NCBI RefSeq assembly: GCF_963667775.1 | Contig: NZ_OY764015.1 | Coordinates: forward strand, 3,151,001 to 3,215,000 | Length of the DNA stretch: 64,000 nucleotides | Direction of reading: 5' to 3' | Source of the DNA: an uncultured Trichococcus sp. | Lineage (GTDB): Bacteria; Bacillota; Bacilli; Lactobacillales; Aerococcaceae | Shown here: piece after piece, positions 1 through 11,531 of the stretch | Layout: every line of letters begins with the position of its first letter | How positions within the stretch are numbered: the first letter of the stretch is position 1 | Position numbers and translations under genes: made by a program | Notes under the pieces: generated by a model | Database searches by the model: none | What the model was told of the DNA's origin: nothing | Seen by the model: the letters and a program-made list of their open reading frames with translations, nothing else

Positions 1-1
1 T

Positions 2-1684
2 GTATTGCCGATCGTCATCTTCATCTTCTTCATGTACATGATGATGGGGCAAGCTGGAGGCGGACAAGGCGGTAACCGCAATGTCATGAACTTCGGAAAA
101 ACGAAGTCTGAAGATGCCACCAAAAAACCGATCAAAGTACGTTTTTCTGACGTTGCCGGTGCAGAGGAAGAAAAACAAGAACTTGTCGAAGTCGTGGAAT
201 TCCTGAAGGACCCACGCCGTTTCACTGCGCTTGGCGCAAGGATTCCGGCAGGCGTTTTGCTTGAAGGACCTCCAGGTACAGGTAAGACCTTATTGGCCAA
301 AGCTGTCGCTGGTGAGGCCGGTGTGCCTTTCTTCTCGATTTCCGGTTCGGAATTCGTAGAAATGTTTGTCGGTGTCGGCGCCAGTCGTGTGCGTGATTTG
401 TTTGATCAAGCCAAAAAAGCGGCTCCTGCAATCATCTTCATCGATGAAATCGATGCAGTTGGACGTCAACGTGGCGCAGGTATGGGTGGCGGACATGATG
501 AACGCGAACAGACGCTGAATCAACTGTTGGTTGAGATGGATGGTTTCTCAGGCAATGAAGGCATCATCGTAATTGCCGCTACCAACCGTTCGGACGTACT
601 CGATCCGGCATTGCTTCGTCCAGGCCGTTTTGACCGCCAAATTCTGGTCGGCAGACCGGATGTAAAAGGCCGCGAAGCGATACTGAAAGTGCATTCCCGC
701 AATAAACCGTTGGCAAGCGATGTTGATCTGAAAGTTGTCGCGCAACAGACACCAGGTTTCTCTGGAGCAGATCTGGAAAACTTGTTGAACGAAGCTGCTC
801 TGGTCGCTGCTAGACGGAACAAAACAAAAATCGATGCGCTTGATGTGGATGAGGCGCATGACCGTGTCATCGCCGGCCCTGCCAAGCGGGATCGTGTGAT
901 CAGCAAGCGCGAACGCGAAATGGTTGCCTACCATGAAGCCGGCCATACAATTGTCGGTATGGTACTGAGCGATGCACGCGTTGTCCACAAAGTTACGATC
1001 GTTCCACGCGGTCGCGCTGGTGGATATGCAATCATGCTTCCGAAAGAAGATCGATTCCTCATGACGAAGGATGAGTTGTTGGAACAAGTTGTCGGATTGC
1101 TTGGTGGACGTGTAGCGGAGGAAGTTGTCTTCAACGTCCAAACTACAGGCGCCAGCAACGACTTCGAACAAGCTACCGGCTTGATCAGAAGCATGGTTAC
1201 CGAGTACGGCATGAGCGAAAAATTAGGCACTGTGCAGTATGAAGGGAATCATCAGGTATTCGTCGGACGTGACTACGGCCAAACCAAAGCTTACTCTGAA
1301 GATATTGCTTACCAGATCGACTCGGAAGTCCGTCGCATGATGAGTGAAGCGCATATCAGAGCGCGTCAGATCATCGAAGAACACCGTGAACAACTGAATT
1401 TGATCGCTGAGAAATTGTTGAAACTGGAAACATTGGATGAGAAAACAATCCGCAGCCTGTTCGAAACCGGCCAAATGCCTTCGGACTCAAATGCAGAAGA
1501 ATATCCAAGCGAAAAAGCACAGACTTTTGAAGAGGCCAAACGGGCCCTTGAAAAAAAAGAAGCTGAAAAAGTTCATCAGGAAGAGCAAGCGCTTGTTAAC
1601 GACGAAGCCGCAGATGCTTCCGAAGTTACATTGCCTGCTGGTGAAACAGGGGAAAAGAAAGACACAGATACCGAAGAAAAATAA
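2..1684 (+). CDS. ftsH: ATP-dependent zinc metalloprotease FtsH (5' end missing)
   Basis: Membrane-anchored AAA+ protease that unfolds and degrades misfolded membrane proteins and short-lived regulators. The window opens inside the second transmembrane segment, so the first membrane segment and extracytoplasmic domain are missing and the frame is open to the left edge. Numbering from the first in-frame TTG (base 5), Walker A GPPGTGKT is at residues 88-95, Walker B IIFIDEID at 143-150, the second region of homology near ATNR at 191-196, the zinc ligand motif HEAGH at 310-314 and the third ligand Asp near 386. The C-terminal 70 residues form a charged Glu/Lys-rich tail. A strong terminator follows. 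Identity is certain; only the start is unseen. Confidence 0.97.
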   Translation, partial: VLPIVIFIFFMYMMMGQAGGGQGGNRNVMNFGKTKSEDATKKPIKVRFSDVAGAEEEKQELVEVVEFLKDPRRFTALGARIPAGVLLEGPPGTGKTLLAKAVAGEAGVPFFSISGSEFVEMFVGVGASRVRDLFDQAKKAAPAIIFIDEIDAVGRQRGAGMGGGHDEREQTLNQLLVEMDGFSGNEGIIVIAATNRSDVLDPALLRPGRFDRQILVGRPDVKGREAILKVHSRNKPLASDVDLKVVAQQTPGFSGADLENLLNEAALVAARRNKTKIDALDVDEAHDRVIAGPAKRDRVISKREREMVAYHEAGHTIVGMVLSDARVVHKVTIVPRGRAGGYAIMLPKEDRFLMTKDELLEQVVGLLGGRVAEEVVFNVQTTGASNDFEQATGLIRSMVTEYGMSEKLGTVQYEGNHQVFVGRDYGQTKAYSEDIAYQIDSEVRRMMSEAHIRARQIIEEHREQLNLIAEKLLKLETLDEKTIRSLFETGQMPSDSNAEEYPSEKAQTFEEAKRALEKKEAEKVHQEEQALVNDEAADASEVTLPAGETGEKKDTDTEEK

Positions 1685-1699
1685 AACCAATAGCGTGTT

Positions 1700-1735
1700 G
1701 CAAAAAGTCTGGGATGAAAATCCCAGGCTTTTTGC
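1700..1735 (+). terminator. Rho-independent terminator after ftsH
   Basis: A stem of about 15 bp (GCAAAAAGTCTGGGAT paired with ATCCCAGGCTTTTTGC) with a short GAAA-type loop begins 16 bases after the ftsH stop. The T-run lies in the right arm. It separates ftsH from hslO. Confidence 0.85.
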
Positions 1736-1777
1736 AATTAATGATCAGCCAGGTAAGAGAAAGTGAGCAAAGTGTGG

Positions 1778-1805
1778 TTGCTTTCGTCTTGTCCTATAGT
1801 AGAAT
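1778..1805 (+). promoter_or_regulatory. Candidate promoter for hslO
   Basis: TTGCTT, 16 bases, TAGAAT, located between the ftsH terminator and hslO. Spacing is slightly short and the boxes are imperfect, so this is a plausible rather than certain SigA promoter. Confidence 0.4.
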
Positions 1806-1844
1806 GATAGAGAAACAATTTAAGAATGCAATGGAGGATTACAT

Positions 1845-2747
1845 ATGAGTGATTATTTAATTAAGGCGTTAGCCTATGAAGGACAATTCCGGGCCTATGC
1901 GATCGACGCCACAGAAGCGGTTGCGGAGGCGCAAAGAAGGCATGATACATGGAGCGCCTCGTCTGCAGCTTTGGGCCGCACGATGGTAGGGACCTTGTTG
2001 CTGGCTGCAGCCGGATTGAAGAATGAAGAAAAAATGACTGTAATCGTGAACGGGGACGGCCTGGGAGGCCGAATCCTCGCTGATGCGAACGGAAAAGGCG
2101 ATATCAAAGCCTATATTTCAAACCCGAATGTCAACCTTTCCTTGAACGGCGACGGCAAACTGGATGTACGCGCAGTCGTGGGGACGGAAGGCACCTTGAC
2201 CGTCATCAAGGATTTAGGGATGAAAGAACCGTTTACGGGACAAGTGTCTCTGATCAGTGGAGAATTGGGTGAAGATTTCACCTACTACATGGCGAATTCT
2301 GAGCAGATCCCTTCAGCCATCGGGTTGAGTGTATTGGTGGACACCGATGATTCGATCAAAGCTGCTGGTGGATTCATGATCCAAGTGATGCCTGACGCCA
2401 GCGATGAAGCCATCACGAAAGTGGAACAGAATATAGCAGCCATTCCGTTGGTTTCCAGGTTAATGGAAAACGGCGAAACGCCTGAACAGATTTTGGCGCG
2501 AATATTGGGTGAAGAAAATGTGGAAGTCTTGGAGAAGATGTCGGTGCGTTTTCACTGCGATTGTTCAAGAGAACGTTTCGCTGGCGGCTTGAGTTCGATC
2601 GGTAAAGATGAACTTCAGGAAATGATCGATGAGGACCACGGCGCTGAGGTTGTCTGCCATTTCTGTGGCGAAAAATACCACTATTCGGAAGAACATCTGC
2701 AGGAATTGGTAAAAGCCATTGATGAGAACCGAGCCGCCAACATCTGA
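1845..2747 (+). CDS. hslO: Hsp33 redox-regulated holdase chaperone
   Basis: Cytosolic chaperone activated by oxidation: a reduced zinc centre locks it, and disulfide formation exposes the client-binding surface. The 300-residue length is typical. The redox switch is visible at the C-terminus as CxC at Cys238/Cys240 and CxxC at Cys271/Cys274, the four zinc ligands of the family. The start is supported by a GGAGG box ten bases upstream of the ATG. It sits between ftsH and cysK, a neighbourhood common in Lactobacillales that groups proteostasis with cysteine metabolism. Confidence 0.96.
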   Translation: MSDYLIKALAYEGQFRAYAIDATEAVAEAQRRHDTWSASSAALGRTMVGTLLLAAAGLKNEEKMTVIVNGDGLGGRILADANGKGDIKAYISNPNVNLSLNGDGKLDVRAVVGTEGTLTVIKDLGMKEPFTGQVSLISGELGEDFTYYMANSEQIPSAIGLSVLVDTDDSIKAAGGFMIQVMPDASDEAITKVEQNIAAIPLVSRLMENGETPEQILARILGEENVEVLEKMSVRFHCDCSRERFAGGLSSIGKDELQEMIDEDHGAEVVCHFCGEKYHYSEEHLQELVKAIDENRAANI

Positions 2748-2856
2748 TGGCGTGATCATCTCGTTTGTAATGTGGTTTTGCGTAATCTACAATGAAAGTA
2801 ATCTGTCCGTTAGGCGGAATTGAACAGTATAATCTATCTGAGATGGAGGAATCGAC

Positions 2857-3783
2857 ATGGTAAAAATAGTCAATTCAATTGCGAGTTTGATCGGGGAAAC
2901 GCCGATGATCAAACTGAATAAAGTGGTGCCTGATGGTGTCGCTGATGTTTACGTCAAACTAGAATCGTTCAATGCGGGTGGGAGCGTGAAGGATCGCATC
3001 GCTCTGAATATGATCGAAGTGGCGGAGGAAGAAGGTCTTCTGAAACCTGGATATACAATCGTGGAACCGACCAGTGGCAATACCGGTGTCGGTCTTGCCA
3101 TGCTGGCTGCTGCAAAAGGCTACAAAGCCATTTTTGTGATGCCGGATACGATGAGCATGGAAAGGCGTTTACTATTGGCAGCTTACGGTGCAGAATTGGT
3201 TCTGACGCCAGGAGCTGAAGGGATGAATGGTTCGATTGCGAAGGCAAGGGAAATCTCAGCGCAACCGGAACACTTTATGCCGATGCAGTTCGATAATTCT
3301 GCCAACCCTGCTGTGCATGAAGCCATCACCGGACCGGAAATCATCGAGGCTTTCGAAGGCAAGACGCCTGATGCCTTCATCGCTGGAGTCGGAACGGGCG
3401 GAACCGTGACGGGAGTCGGCAAGGCTTTGCGCAAAGTCAATCCGAATGTGGAGATATATGCACTGGAGCCTACCGATTCGGCTGTATTGAGCGGAAAGCC
3501 TAAAGGCCCGCACAAAATCCAAGGTATCGGTGCGGGCTTTATCCCGTCGGTATTGGACACTACACTTTACAACGGTATCGTCCAAGTTTCCAATGAACAA
3601 GCCTTCGAAATGACTCGCCGTGTTGCACGGGAAGAAGGCATTCTGGTCGGTATTTCAGGCGGAGCTGCCATCGCCGGAGCAATCGAAGTGGCCATCCGTT
3701 TAGGGAAAGGTAAATCCGTCGTGACTGTTGCACCGGACAACGGGGAACGCTATCTGTCCACGCCTCTATTCAGCGAACAGTAA
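2857..3783 (+). CDS. cysK: Cysteine synthase (O-acetylserine sulfhydrylase)
   Basis: PLP enzyme that makes L-cysteine from O-acetylserine and sulfide in the cytosol. The 308 residues carry the PLP lysine in SVKDR (Lys45), the TSGNTG substrate loop at 72-77, the phosphate-binding loop GTGGT at 179-183, and the SGGA motif at 267-270 near the pyridine nitrogen. The [10 protein letters not shown] segment is typical of CysK rather than of cystathionine beta-synthase, which would be longer. GGAGG precedes the ATG. A terminator follows. A TATAAT at 2828-2833 lies too close to the ribosome site and lacks a good -35 box, so no promoter is claimed. Confidence 0.95.
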   Translation: MVKIVNSIASLIGETPMIKLNKVVPDGVADVYVKLESFNAGGSVKDRIALNMIEVAEEEGLLKPGYTIVEPTSGNTGVGLAMLAAAKGYKAIFVMPDTMSMERRLLLAAYGAELVLTPGAEGMNGSIAKAREISAQPEHFMPMQFDNSANPAVHEAITGPEIIEAFEGKTPDAFIAGVGTGGTVTGVGKALRKVNPNVEIYALEPTDSAVLSGKPKGPHKIQGIGAGFIPSVLDTTLYNGIVQVSNEQAFEMTRRVAREEGILVGISGGAAIAGAIEVAIRLGKGKSVVTVAPDNGERYLSTPLFSEQ

Positions 3784-3791
3784 TAAATTGG

Positions 3792-3832
3792 AAAAGAAGG
3801 ACAGGCCGAACGAATGGCTTGTCCTTTTTTCT
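3792..3832 (+). terminator. Terminator after cysK
   Basis: Inverted repeat AAGGACAGGCC / GGCTTGTCCTT with an 8-base loop followed by a run of T, just after the cysK stop. Confidence 0.85.
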
Positions 3833-3973
3833 TATCGGTGAGGCGCCAAACGCAAGCGGATAAGATATTTTTCTTTTCTTACTGATTGTAAGATGATAGA
3901 ATGGTCCAAGAGTTTTTCGAGCATCCGGAAAAAGGATGAGATCACCATAAATAAACAACAAAGGAAGTAAAAA

Positions 3974-5002
3974 ATGTATAAAATTGGCAATATTGAAATC
4001 AATAATCCGGTCGCGGTAGCGCCTATGGCCGGAATCAGCAACGCTGCCTTCCGTGTCACCGTCAAAGAGATGGGGGCAGGCTTAGTCGTTTGCGAGATGA
4101 TCAGTGATAAGGGCATCCAATTCCGCAACGAGAAGACATTGCGGATGCTGCACATCGAGCCGAATGAATATCCATTGAGCGTCCAGATCATGGGCGGCAA
4201 CAAGGATACGCTGGTCGAAGCGGCAAAATACGTTGCGGAAAACACGGAAGCAGCAATCATCGACATCAACATGGGCTGCCCCGTCAGCAAAGTCATTAAG
4301 GCCGAAGCAGGAGCCAAGTGGTTGTTGGATCCGGGCAAGGTCTACGAAATGGTTTCCGCTGTCGTGGATGCCGTTGATAAGCCTGTCACCGTGAAAATGC
4401 GGACCGGTTGGGATTCCGATCATCTTTTTGCAGTGGAAAATGCCTTGGCGGCAGAACGCGCTGGTGCGGCCGCCGTTGCGATGCATGGACGCACCCGCGT
4501 ACAGATGTATGAAGGCAAAGCCGATTGGAACATCTTCAAGGACGTCAAACAGGCTTTGACGCGTATCCCTTTATTAGGGAACGGTGATGTGAAGACGCCT
4601 GAAGATGCGAAGCGGATGATGGACGAAACCGGCGTGGATGGTGTCATGATCGGCCGAGCTGCCTTGAGCAATCCTTGGATGATCAAACAGACAGTCCACT
4701 ATCTGGAAACCGGAGAAATGTTGCCGCAATCGACCCCGCGCGAGAAGTTGGAAATCGCCAAACTGCACTTGGACAGATTGACCGATCTTAAGGGTGAAAC
4801 AGTCGCCGTCAAAGAGTTCCGCAGCATCGCGGCATATTACCTGAAAGGCATTCCGCGTGCTTCAAAAACGAAAGCGGCAGTCACATCCGCATCCAGACAA
4901 CAAGAAGTTGTCGATTTGTTGGATCGCTTCATTTTCGAAATAGAGGAGCGCGAAGCCTCAAAAGAAGCGCGTACATTCGAGAAAATCGAAATAAATAGCT
5001 AA
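3974..5002 (+). CDS. dusB: tRNA-dihydrouridine synthase, DusB type
   Basis: FMN- and NADPH-dependent enzyme that reduces specific uridines of tRNA to dihydrouridine. The 342-residue TIM-barrel protein shows the N-terminal FMN loop APMAGISNAAFR (16-27), the MGCP segment with catalytic Cys102, KMRTGW (141-146) and MHGRTR (170-175), all standard Dus signatures. The extended C-terminal helical domain fits Dus. It lies just upstream of lysS, the usual order in Lactobacillales. The B subclass is assigned by overall resemblance, so dusB is likely but the exact target uridine is not visible. Confidence 0.9.
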   Translation: MYKIGNIEINNPVAVAPMAGISNAAFRVTVKEMGAGLVVCEMISDKGIQFRNEKTLRMLHIEPNEYPLSVQIMGGNKDTLVEAAKYVAENTEAAIIDINMGCPVSKVIKAEAGAKWLLDPGKVYEMVSAVVDAVDKPVTVKMRTGWDSDHLFAVENALAAERAGAAAVAMHGRTRVQMYEGKADWNIFKDVKQALTRIPLLGNGDVKTPEDAKRMMDETGVDGVMIGRAALSNPWMIKQTVHYLETGEMLPQSTPREKLEIAKLHLDRLTDLKGETVAVKEFRSIAAYYLKGIPRASKTKAAVTSASRQQEVVDLLDRFIFEIEEREASKEARTFEKIEINS

Positions 5003-5040
5003 GACGGCTTGATTTTTCACTCTTTTATTGGCAATATTAA

Positions 5041-6588
<1,548 letters not shown>

Positions 6589-6600
6589 CTTGAATGTGAG

Positions 6601-6630
6601 GGGCTGCCGCAATTTGCGGTAGCCCTTTTA
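6601..6630 (+). terminator. Terminator after lysS
   Basis: Stem GGGCTGCCGCA / TGCGGTAGCCC closed by a short AATT-type loop and followed by TTTT. Confidence 0.88.
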
Positions 6631-6674
6631 AATGAAAAAAACGGGGAATATTGAAAATAAAACAAGACAAACTG

Positions 6675-6703
6675 TTGACGGTCTGAATTATACGTGGTAT
6701 GAT
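6675..6703 (+). promoter_or_regulatory. str operon promoter
   Basis: TTGACG, 17 bases, TATGAT with TG one base upstream of the -10 (extended -10). It lies 180 bases before rpsL and directly after the lysS terminator, so it starts the rpsL-rpsG-fusA transcript. Confidence 0.85.
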
Positions 6704-6786
6704 TCAAAAGGTGATTTTTGTACACAGATCCCTGAACATATCTTTCAGTCGTGCTGACTGGTGTATGATAGTCACAGAAAGAATAG

Positions 6787-6818
6787 TAAGTCGAAATTTT
6801 CGATTTATTTATTTTTTT
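6787..6818 (+). promoter_or_regulatory. Terminator-like hairpin in the rpsL leader
   Basis: Within the long leader a 9-bp stem TAAGTCGAA / TTCGATTTA with a 3-base loop is followed by a T-rich run up to base 6818. It lies about 65 bases before the rpsL ribosome site. It could act as a weak terminator or attenuator of the str operon; this function is inferred. Confidence 0.45.
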
Positions 6819-6881
6819 AACTAAAAAGGAACCACCTGGATGTGTGGACCTAGCTATCCCATTGAGGAAGGAGGAAAATCA

Positions 6882-7298
6882 ATGCCTACAATTAATCAAC
6901 TAGTGCGTAAACCGCGCCAATCTGCTATTGAAAAATCAAAATCTCCTGCTTTAGGAAAAGGTTACAATAGCTTCAAAAAATCACAAACAAATACAAACTC
7001 ACCTCAAAAACGTGGTGTTTGTACGCGTGTGGGTACAATGACTCCGAAAAAACCTAACTCAGCGTTACGTAAGTACGCTCGTGTACGTTTGTCTAACTTG
7101 TTAGAAGTTACAGCTTACATTCCTGGTATCGGACATAACCTACAAGAACACAGCGTGGTGCTGATCCGTGGCGGACGTGTAAAAGACTTGCCAGGGGTAC
7201 GTTATCACATCGTTCGTGGAGCTCTTGATACAGCCGGTGTAAACAACCGTATGCAAAGCCGTTCTAAATACGGTGCTAAGAGACCTAAGAAAAAATAA
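6882..7298 (+). CDS. rpsL: 30S ribosomal protein S12
   Basis: Decoding-centre protein of the small subunit. At 138 residues it matches the family. [11 protein letters not shown] (54-64) and [12 protein letters not shown] (97-108) are the universal loops; the lysines equivalent to E. coli K42/K43 and K87, which change in streptomycin-resistant mutants, are intact. Start is the ATG at 6882 because AGGAGG lies seven bases upstream; a possible in-frame extension from 6840 has no ribosome site and adds non-homologous residues. First gene of the str operon. Confidence 0.98.
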   Translation: MPTINQLVRKPRQSAIEKSKSPALGKGYNSFKKSQTNTNSPQKRGVCTRVGTMTPKKPNSALRKYARVRLSNLLEVTAYIPGIGHNLQEHSVVLIRGGRVKDLPGVRYHIVRGALDTAGVNNRMQSRSKYGAKRPKKK

Positions 7299-7346
7299 TC
7301 AAACATCAAAACTATAAATAGAAAAGTTAAGGAAGGAGGAATTTGA

Positions 7347-7817
7347 ATGCCTCGTAAAGGTCCAGTCACAAAACGTGAAGTAATGCCAGATCCGATTTAC
7401 AATTCTAAATTGGTGACTCGTTTGATCAACCGTATCATGGTTGATGGAAAACGTGGTAAAGCTGCTACCATTTTATATAACGCATTTGAAATGATTAAAG
7501 AATCTACAGGAAACGACCCGTTGGAAGTTTTCGAACAAGCTATGAAAAACATCATGCCTGTTTTAGAAGTAAAAGCACGTCGTGTAGGGGGTTCTAACTA
7601 CCAAGTTCCTATCGAAGTACGTCCAGATCGTCGTATGGCTTTAGGCTTACGTTGGTTGGTAAGCTACTCTCGTCTACGCGGTGAAGATACTATGGAAGAG
7701 CGTCTGGCTAAAGAAATCATGGATGCTGCTAACAACTCTGGTGCTTCAGTTAAAAAACGTGAAGATACACATAAAATGGCAGAAGCTAACAAAGCTTTCG
7801 CTCACTACCGTTGGTAA
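7347..7817 (+). CDS. rpsG: 30S ribosomal protein S7
   Basis: Primary assembly protein of the 30S head, contacting the 3' major domain of 16S rRNA and the E site. 156 residues, starting [12 protein letters not shown] with a GGAGG box, and ending in the conserved AFAHYRW tail. In E. coli S7 is the translational repressor of the str operon; whether that holds here cannot be seen, although a strong hairpin immediately follows the gene. Second gene of the str operon. Confidence 0.98.
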   Translation: MPRKGPVTKREVMPDPIYNSKLVTRLINRIMVDGKRGKAATILYNAFEMIKESTGNDPLEVFEQAMKNIMPVLEVKARRVGGSNYQVPIEVRPDRRMALGLRWLVSYSRLRGEDTMEERLAKEIMDAANNSGASVKKREDTHKMAEANKAFAHYRW

Positions 7818-7854
7818 AATTTTCTTGCAAGAATTTTTTCTTGCAAGAAATTTG
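7817..7854 (+). promoter_or_regulatory. Inverted repeat between rpsG and fusA
   Basis: Two copies of the palindrome TTCTTGCAAGAA are arranged so that AAATTTTCTTGCAAGAA can pair with TTCTTGCAAGAAATTT, one base bulged. No T-run follows, so it looks like an RNA processing or translational-control element rather than a terminator. It begins at the rpsG stop codon. Confidence 0.55.
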
Positions 7855-7934
7855 CTTTATGGTTGCGTAAGTCATCATTTTTCCAATAAAATGGACTTGC
7901 AATTACTTTTAAAAGAGAGAGGTGTTTGAAGAAG

Positions 7935-10022
7935 ATGGCACAAAGAGAATTTTCTCTACATAATACGAGAAATATCGGTATCATGGCTCATATTGACGCT
8001 GGTAAAACAACGGCAACTGAACGTATTTTGTACTATACCGGTAAAATCCATAAGATCGGTGAGACCCACGAGGGTGCTTCACAAATGGACTGGATGGAAC
8101 AAGAGCAAGAACGTGGTATTACCATCACTTCAGCTGCTACTACTGCACAATGGAAAGGGTATCGCGTAAACATCATCGATACTCCTGGACACGTGGACTT
8201 CACTATTGAAGTTGAACGTTCCCTGCGTGTATTGGATGGCGCTGTCGCTTTGCTTGATGCACAATCAGGTGTAGAACCTCAAACTGAAACAGTTTGGCGT
8301 CAAGCTACAACTTATGGTGTTCCTCGTATCATTTTCGCTAACAAAATGGACAAAATGGGAGCAGATTTCTTGTACTCTTTAGGTACGCTCCATGACCGTC
8401 TGAACGCTAATGCGCATCCGATTCAATTGCCGATTGGTTCTGAAGATACATTCAAAGGTATCATCGATTTAGTCGAAATGAAGGCTGAAATCTATGACAA
8501 CGATGAAGGTACTGAATACCATGAAGAAGATATCCCTGCGGAATATCTTGAAGCGGCTGAAGAATGGCATACTAAATTAGTTGAAGCTGTTGCTGAAACT
8601 GATGAAGCCTTGATGGAAAAATATCTTGATGGTGAAGAAATTACGAAAGAAGAATTGAAAAAAGGTATCCGTACCGCTACATGTAATGTAGAATTTTTCC
8701 CGATGCTTTGCGGTTCTGCTTTCAAAAATAAAGGTGTTCAATTATTGCTTGATGCAGTTATCGACTACCTTCCATCACCATTGGATGTTCCGGCCATCAC
8801 AGGTACTGACGATGACGGTGAAGAAATAAGTGTTCCTGCAAGCGACGAAGCGCCATTTGCAGCTCTAGCATTTAAAGTTATGACTGACCCGTTTGTGGGC
8901 CGTCTGACATTCTTCCGTGTATACGCTGGTACGCTACAAAGTGGTTCTTACGTTCAGAATGCTACAAAAGGCAAACGCGAACGTGTTGGACGTATCCTGC
9001 AGATGCATGCTAACAGCCGTAGTGAAATTCCTGAAGTATTCTCAGGAGACATCGCTGCAGCAGTTGGTTTGAAAGATACAACTACTGGGGACACTTTGTG
9101 TGATGAGAAGATACATGTTATCCTTGAATCCATGAATTTCCCGGAACCAGTTATCGAAGTTGCGATTGAGCCTAAATCAAAAGCTGACCAAGATAAAATG
9201 GGTATCGCGCTACAGAAACTTTCTGAAGAAGATCCTACTTTCCGTGCTTCCACAAATCCAGAGACTGGTCAAACGATCATCGCTGGTATGGGTGAGTTGC
9301 ACTTGGACATCATCGTTGACCGTATGAAACGTGAGTTCAAAGTTGAAGCTACAGTAGGTGCTCCTCAAGTATCTTACCGTGAAACATTCCGTCAATCAGT
9401 TCAATCTGAAGGTAAATTCGTTCGTCAATCAGGTGGTAAAGGTCAATTCGGTCACGTATGGGTTGAATTTACTCCTAATGAAGAAGGAAAAGGCTTTGAG
9501 TTCGAAAATGCTATCGTCGGTGGGGTTGTTCCTCGTGAATACATCCCTGCAGTTGAAGCTGGTTTGAAAGACGCAATGGAAAATGGTGTGTTGGCTGGTT
9601 ATCCTTTAGTTGACGTTAAGGCTAAATTGTATGATGGTTCTTACCATGATGTCGATTCATCTGAAACAGCATTTAAAGTTGCTGCTTCACTTGCTTTGCG
9701 TAACGCAGCTAAAAAAGCTGACCCTGCAATCCTTGAGCCAATGATGGCTGTAGAAATTACAGTTCCTGATGATTATTTGGGAGATGTAATGGGACATGTA
9801 AGTTCTCGTCGTGGACGTATCGAAGGTACTGAAGCACGCGGAAACGCACAAATCGTTAAGAGCAGCATTCCATTATCAGAAATGTTTGGATATGCTACAA
9901 CTCTACGTTCTTCTACACAAGGCCGCGGAACATTCTCAATGACATTTGATCATTACGAAGCTGTTCCTAAAGCTGTCCAAGAAGAAATCATCAAGAAGAG
10001 CGGAAAAAATAGCGAAGAGTAA
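7935..10022 (+). CDS. fusA: Elongation factor G
   Basis: GTPase that drives ribosomal translocation and, with RRF, ribosome recycling. The 695-residue length and start [17 protein letters not shown] fit the family. G motifs are visible: AHIDAGKTT (18-26), [14 protein letters not shown] and NKMD. Domain IV and V follow with the usual GFG-free Firmicutes pattern ending QEEIIKK. I chose the ATG at 7935, with AGAGGTG ten bases before; the TTG at 7926 is too close to that site. Third gene of the str operon, separated from rpsG by a hairpin-bearing gap of about 115 bases. Confidence 0.98.
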   Translation: MAQREFSLHNTRNIGIMAHIDAGKTTATERILYYTGKIHKIGETHEGASQMDWMEQEQERGITITSAATTAQWKGYRVNIIDTPGHVDFTIEVERSLRVLDGAVALLDAQSGVEPQTETVWRQATTYGVPRIIFANKMDKMGADFLYSLGTLHDRLNANAHPIQLPIGSEDTFKGIIDLVEMKAEIYDNDEGTEYHEEDIPAEYLEAAEEWHTKLVEAVAETDEALMEKYLDGEEITKEELKKGIRTATCNVEFFPMLCGSAFKNKGVQLLLDAVIDYLPSPLDVPAITGTDDDGEEISVPASDEAPFAALAFKVMTDPFVGRLTFFRVYAGTLQSGSYVQNATKGKRERVGRILQMHANSRSEIPEVFSGDIAAAVGLKDTTTGDTLCDEKIHVILESMNFPEPVIEVAIEPKSKADQDKMGIALQKLSEEDPTFRASTNPETGQTIIAGMGELHLDIIVDRMKREFKVEATVGAPQVSYRETFRQSVQSEGKFVRQSGGKGQFGHVWVEFTPNEEGKGFEFENAIVGGVVPREYIPAVEAGLKDAMENGVLAGYPLVDVKAKLYDGSYHDVDSSETAFKVAASLALRNAAKKADPAILEPMMAVEITVPDDYLGDVMGHVSSRRGRIEGTEARGNAQIVKSSIPLSEMFGYATTLRSSTQGRGTFSMTFDHYEAVPKAVQEEIIKKSGKNSEE

Positions 10023-10046
10023 TCTCGCTGTTGCTTAGCTTGTATA

Positions 10047-10075
10047 TTGCTTTTTCGGATACAAATCGGTATACT
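10047..10075 (+). promoter_or_regulatory. tuf promoter
   Basis: TTGCTT, 17 bases, TATACT in the fusA-tuf gap, about 70 bases before the tuf start. It implies tuf is transcribed independently as well as by read-through from the str operon. Confidence 0.75.
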
Positions 10076-10142
10076 TTATACGATAGACGATTAGAGTCTA
10101 GACAAATTATAAGCACTCAATATGAGGAGGAAATGATTTAAA

Positions 10143-11330
10143 ATGGCAAAAGTAAAATTCGACCGTTCAAAACCCCATGTTAACGTTGGTACAATCGGAC
10201 ACGTTGACCATGGTAAAACAACATTAACAGCAGCTATCACAACAGTATTATCTAAAAAAGGGTTTGCTGAAGCATCTAACTACGCTGCAATCGACAACGC
10301 TCCAGAAGAAAGAGAACGTGGTATCACAATCAACACTTCTCACGTTGAATACGCAACTGAAACTCGTCACTACGCTCACGTAGACTGCCCAGGCCACGCG
10401 GATTATGTTAAAAACATGATCACTGGTGCTGCACAAATGGACGGCGCTATCTTAGTAGTTTCTGCTGCTGATGGTCCAATGCCACAAACTCGCGAGCACA
10501 TCTTGTTGTCTCGTCAAGTTGGTGTTCCTTACATCGTAGTATTCTTGAACAAAGTCGACATGGTTGACGACGAAGAATTATTAGAATTAGTTGAAATGGA
10601 AGTTCGTGACCTGTTAACAGAATACGATTTCCCTGGCGACGATGTTCCTGTAATCGCTGGTTCAGCTTTGAAAGCTTTGGAAGGCGACGAGTCTTACGAA
10701 GAAAAAATCTTGGAATTGATGGCAGCTGTTGACGAGTACATCCCAACTCCAACTCGTGACACTGACAAACCATTCATGATGCCTATCGAGGACGTATTCT
10801 CAATCACTGGACGTGGTACTGTTGCTACAGGCCGTGTTGAGCGTGGACAAGTCCGCGTTGGTGACGAAGTTGAAATCGTCGGTATTGCTGAAGAAACTAA
10901 GAAAACAGTTGTTACCGGTGTTGAAATGTTCCGTAAATTATTGGATTACGCTGAAGCTGGCGATAACGTAGGAGCTTTGTTGCGTGGTGTTACACGTGAG
11001 CAAATCCAACGTGGTCAAGTATTGGCTAAACCAGGTTCAATCACTCCACATACAACTTTCTCTGCTGAAGTTTATGTACTTTCAAAAGAAGAAGGCGGAC
11101 GTCACACTCCATTCTTCACAAACTACCGTCCACAATTCTACTTCCGTACAACTGACGTTACAGGCGTATGTAACTTACCAGAAGGCGTTGAAATGGTAAT
11201 GCCTGGCGATAACGTTACTATGGAAGTTGAACTGATCCACCCAATCGCTATCGAAGAAGGAACTAAGTTCTCTATTCGTGAAGGCGGCCGTACTGTAGGC
11301 GCTGGCGTTGTAGCTTCAATCTCTAAATAA
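10143..11330 (+). CDS. tuf: Elongation factor Tu
   Basis: GTPase that delivers aminoacyl-tRNA to the ribosomal A site. 395 residues with GHVDHGKT (19-26), [13 protein letters not shown] and NKVD. Codon use is strongly biased to a small set (for example GAA, AAA, GTT, CGT), as expected of one of the most abundant proteins. GAGGAGG precedes the ATG. It has its own promoter and a strong terminator, so it is a semi-independent unit downstream of fusA. Confidence 0.98.
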   Translation: MAKVKFDRSKPHVNVGTIGHVDHGKTTLTAAITTVLSKKGFAEASNYAAIDNAPEERERGITINTSHVEYATETRHYAHVDCPGHADYVKNMITGAAQMDGAILVVSAADGPMPQTREHILLSRQVGVPYIVVFLNKVDMVDDEELLELVEMEVRDLLTEYDFPGDDVPVIAGSALKALEGDESYEEKILELMAAVDEYIPTPTRDTDKPFMMPIEDVFSITGRGTVATGRVERGQVRVGDEVEIVGIAEETKKTVVTGVEMFRKLLDYAEAGDNVGALLRGVTREQIQRGQVLAKPGSITPHTTFSAEVYVLSKEEGGRHTPFFTNYRPQFYFRTTDVTGVCNLPEGVEMVMPGDNVTMEVELIHPIAIEEGTKFSIREGGRTVGAGVVASISK

Positions 11331-11360
11331 TTTTATTTCAAAATAAAATTTAATGTGATC

Positions 11361-11397
11361 AAAAAACCCGAGAGCTTCTGCTCTTGGGTTTTTTTTA
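11361..11397 (+). terminator. tuf terminator
   Basis: AAAAAACCCGAGAGC / GCTCTTGGGTTTTTTTT around a TTCT loop: a textbook intrinsic terminator. Confidence 0.92.
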
Positions 11398-11481
11398 CGT
11401 GCATCGGAAGTCTCTGATCTAAGGGTGGGGCAACTATGACTATCCATTTTGAAATGGATCGCGGTATATTTTGGGATACGA

Positions 11482-11527
11482 GACAAAAAGAGGATAGTCA
11501 GGTCTTATCCCGAGGATCCTCTTTGTC
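11482..11527 (-). terminator. Terminator of the amt-PII gene
   Basis: Inverted repeat GACAAAGAGGAT / ATCCTCTTTTTGTC (minus strand) with a 20-base loop begins five bases past the stop codon. The T-run is inside the right arm, so strength is uncertain. Confidence 0.55.
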
Positions 11528-11531
11528 CTGC

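Noticed and set aside
548-1171. 207-codon minus-strand frame in ftsH
   Set aside because: Shadow of ftsH with no ribosome site or domain.
2828-2833. TATAAT as cysK promoter
   Set aside because: Start of transcription would fall on the ribosome site and there is no usable -35 box.
6840-6881. Fourteen-codon N-terminal extension of S12
   Set aside because: No ribosome site at 6840, and AGGAGG precedes the ATG at 6882, which gives the universal S12 start.
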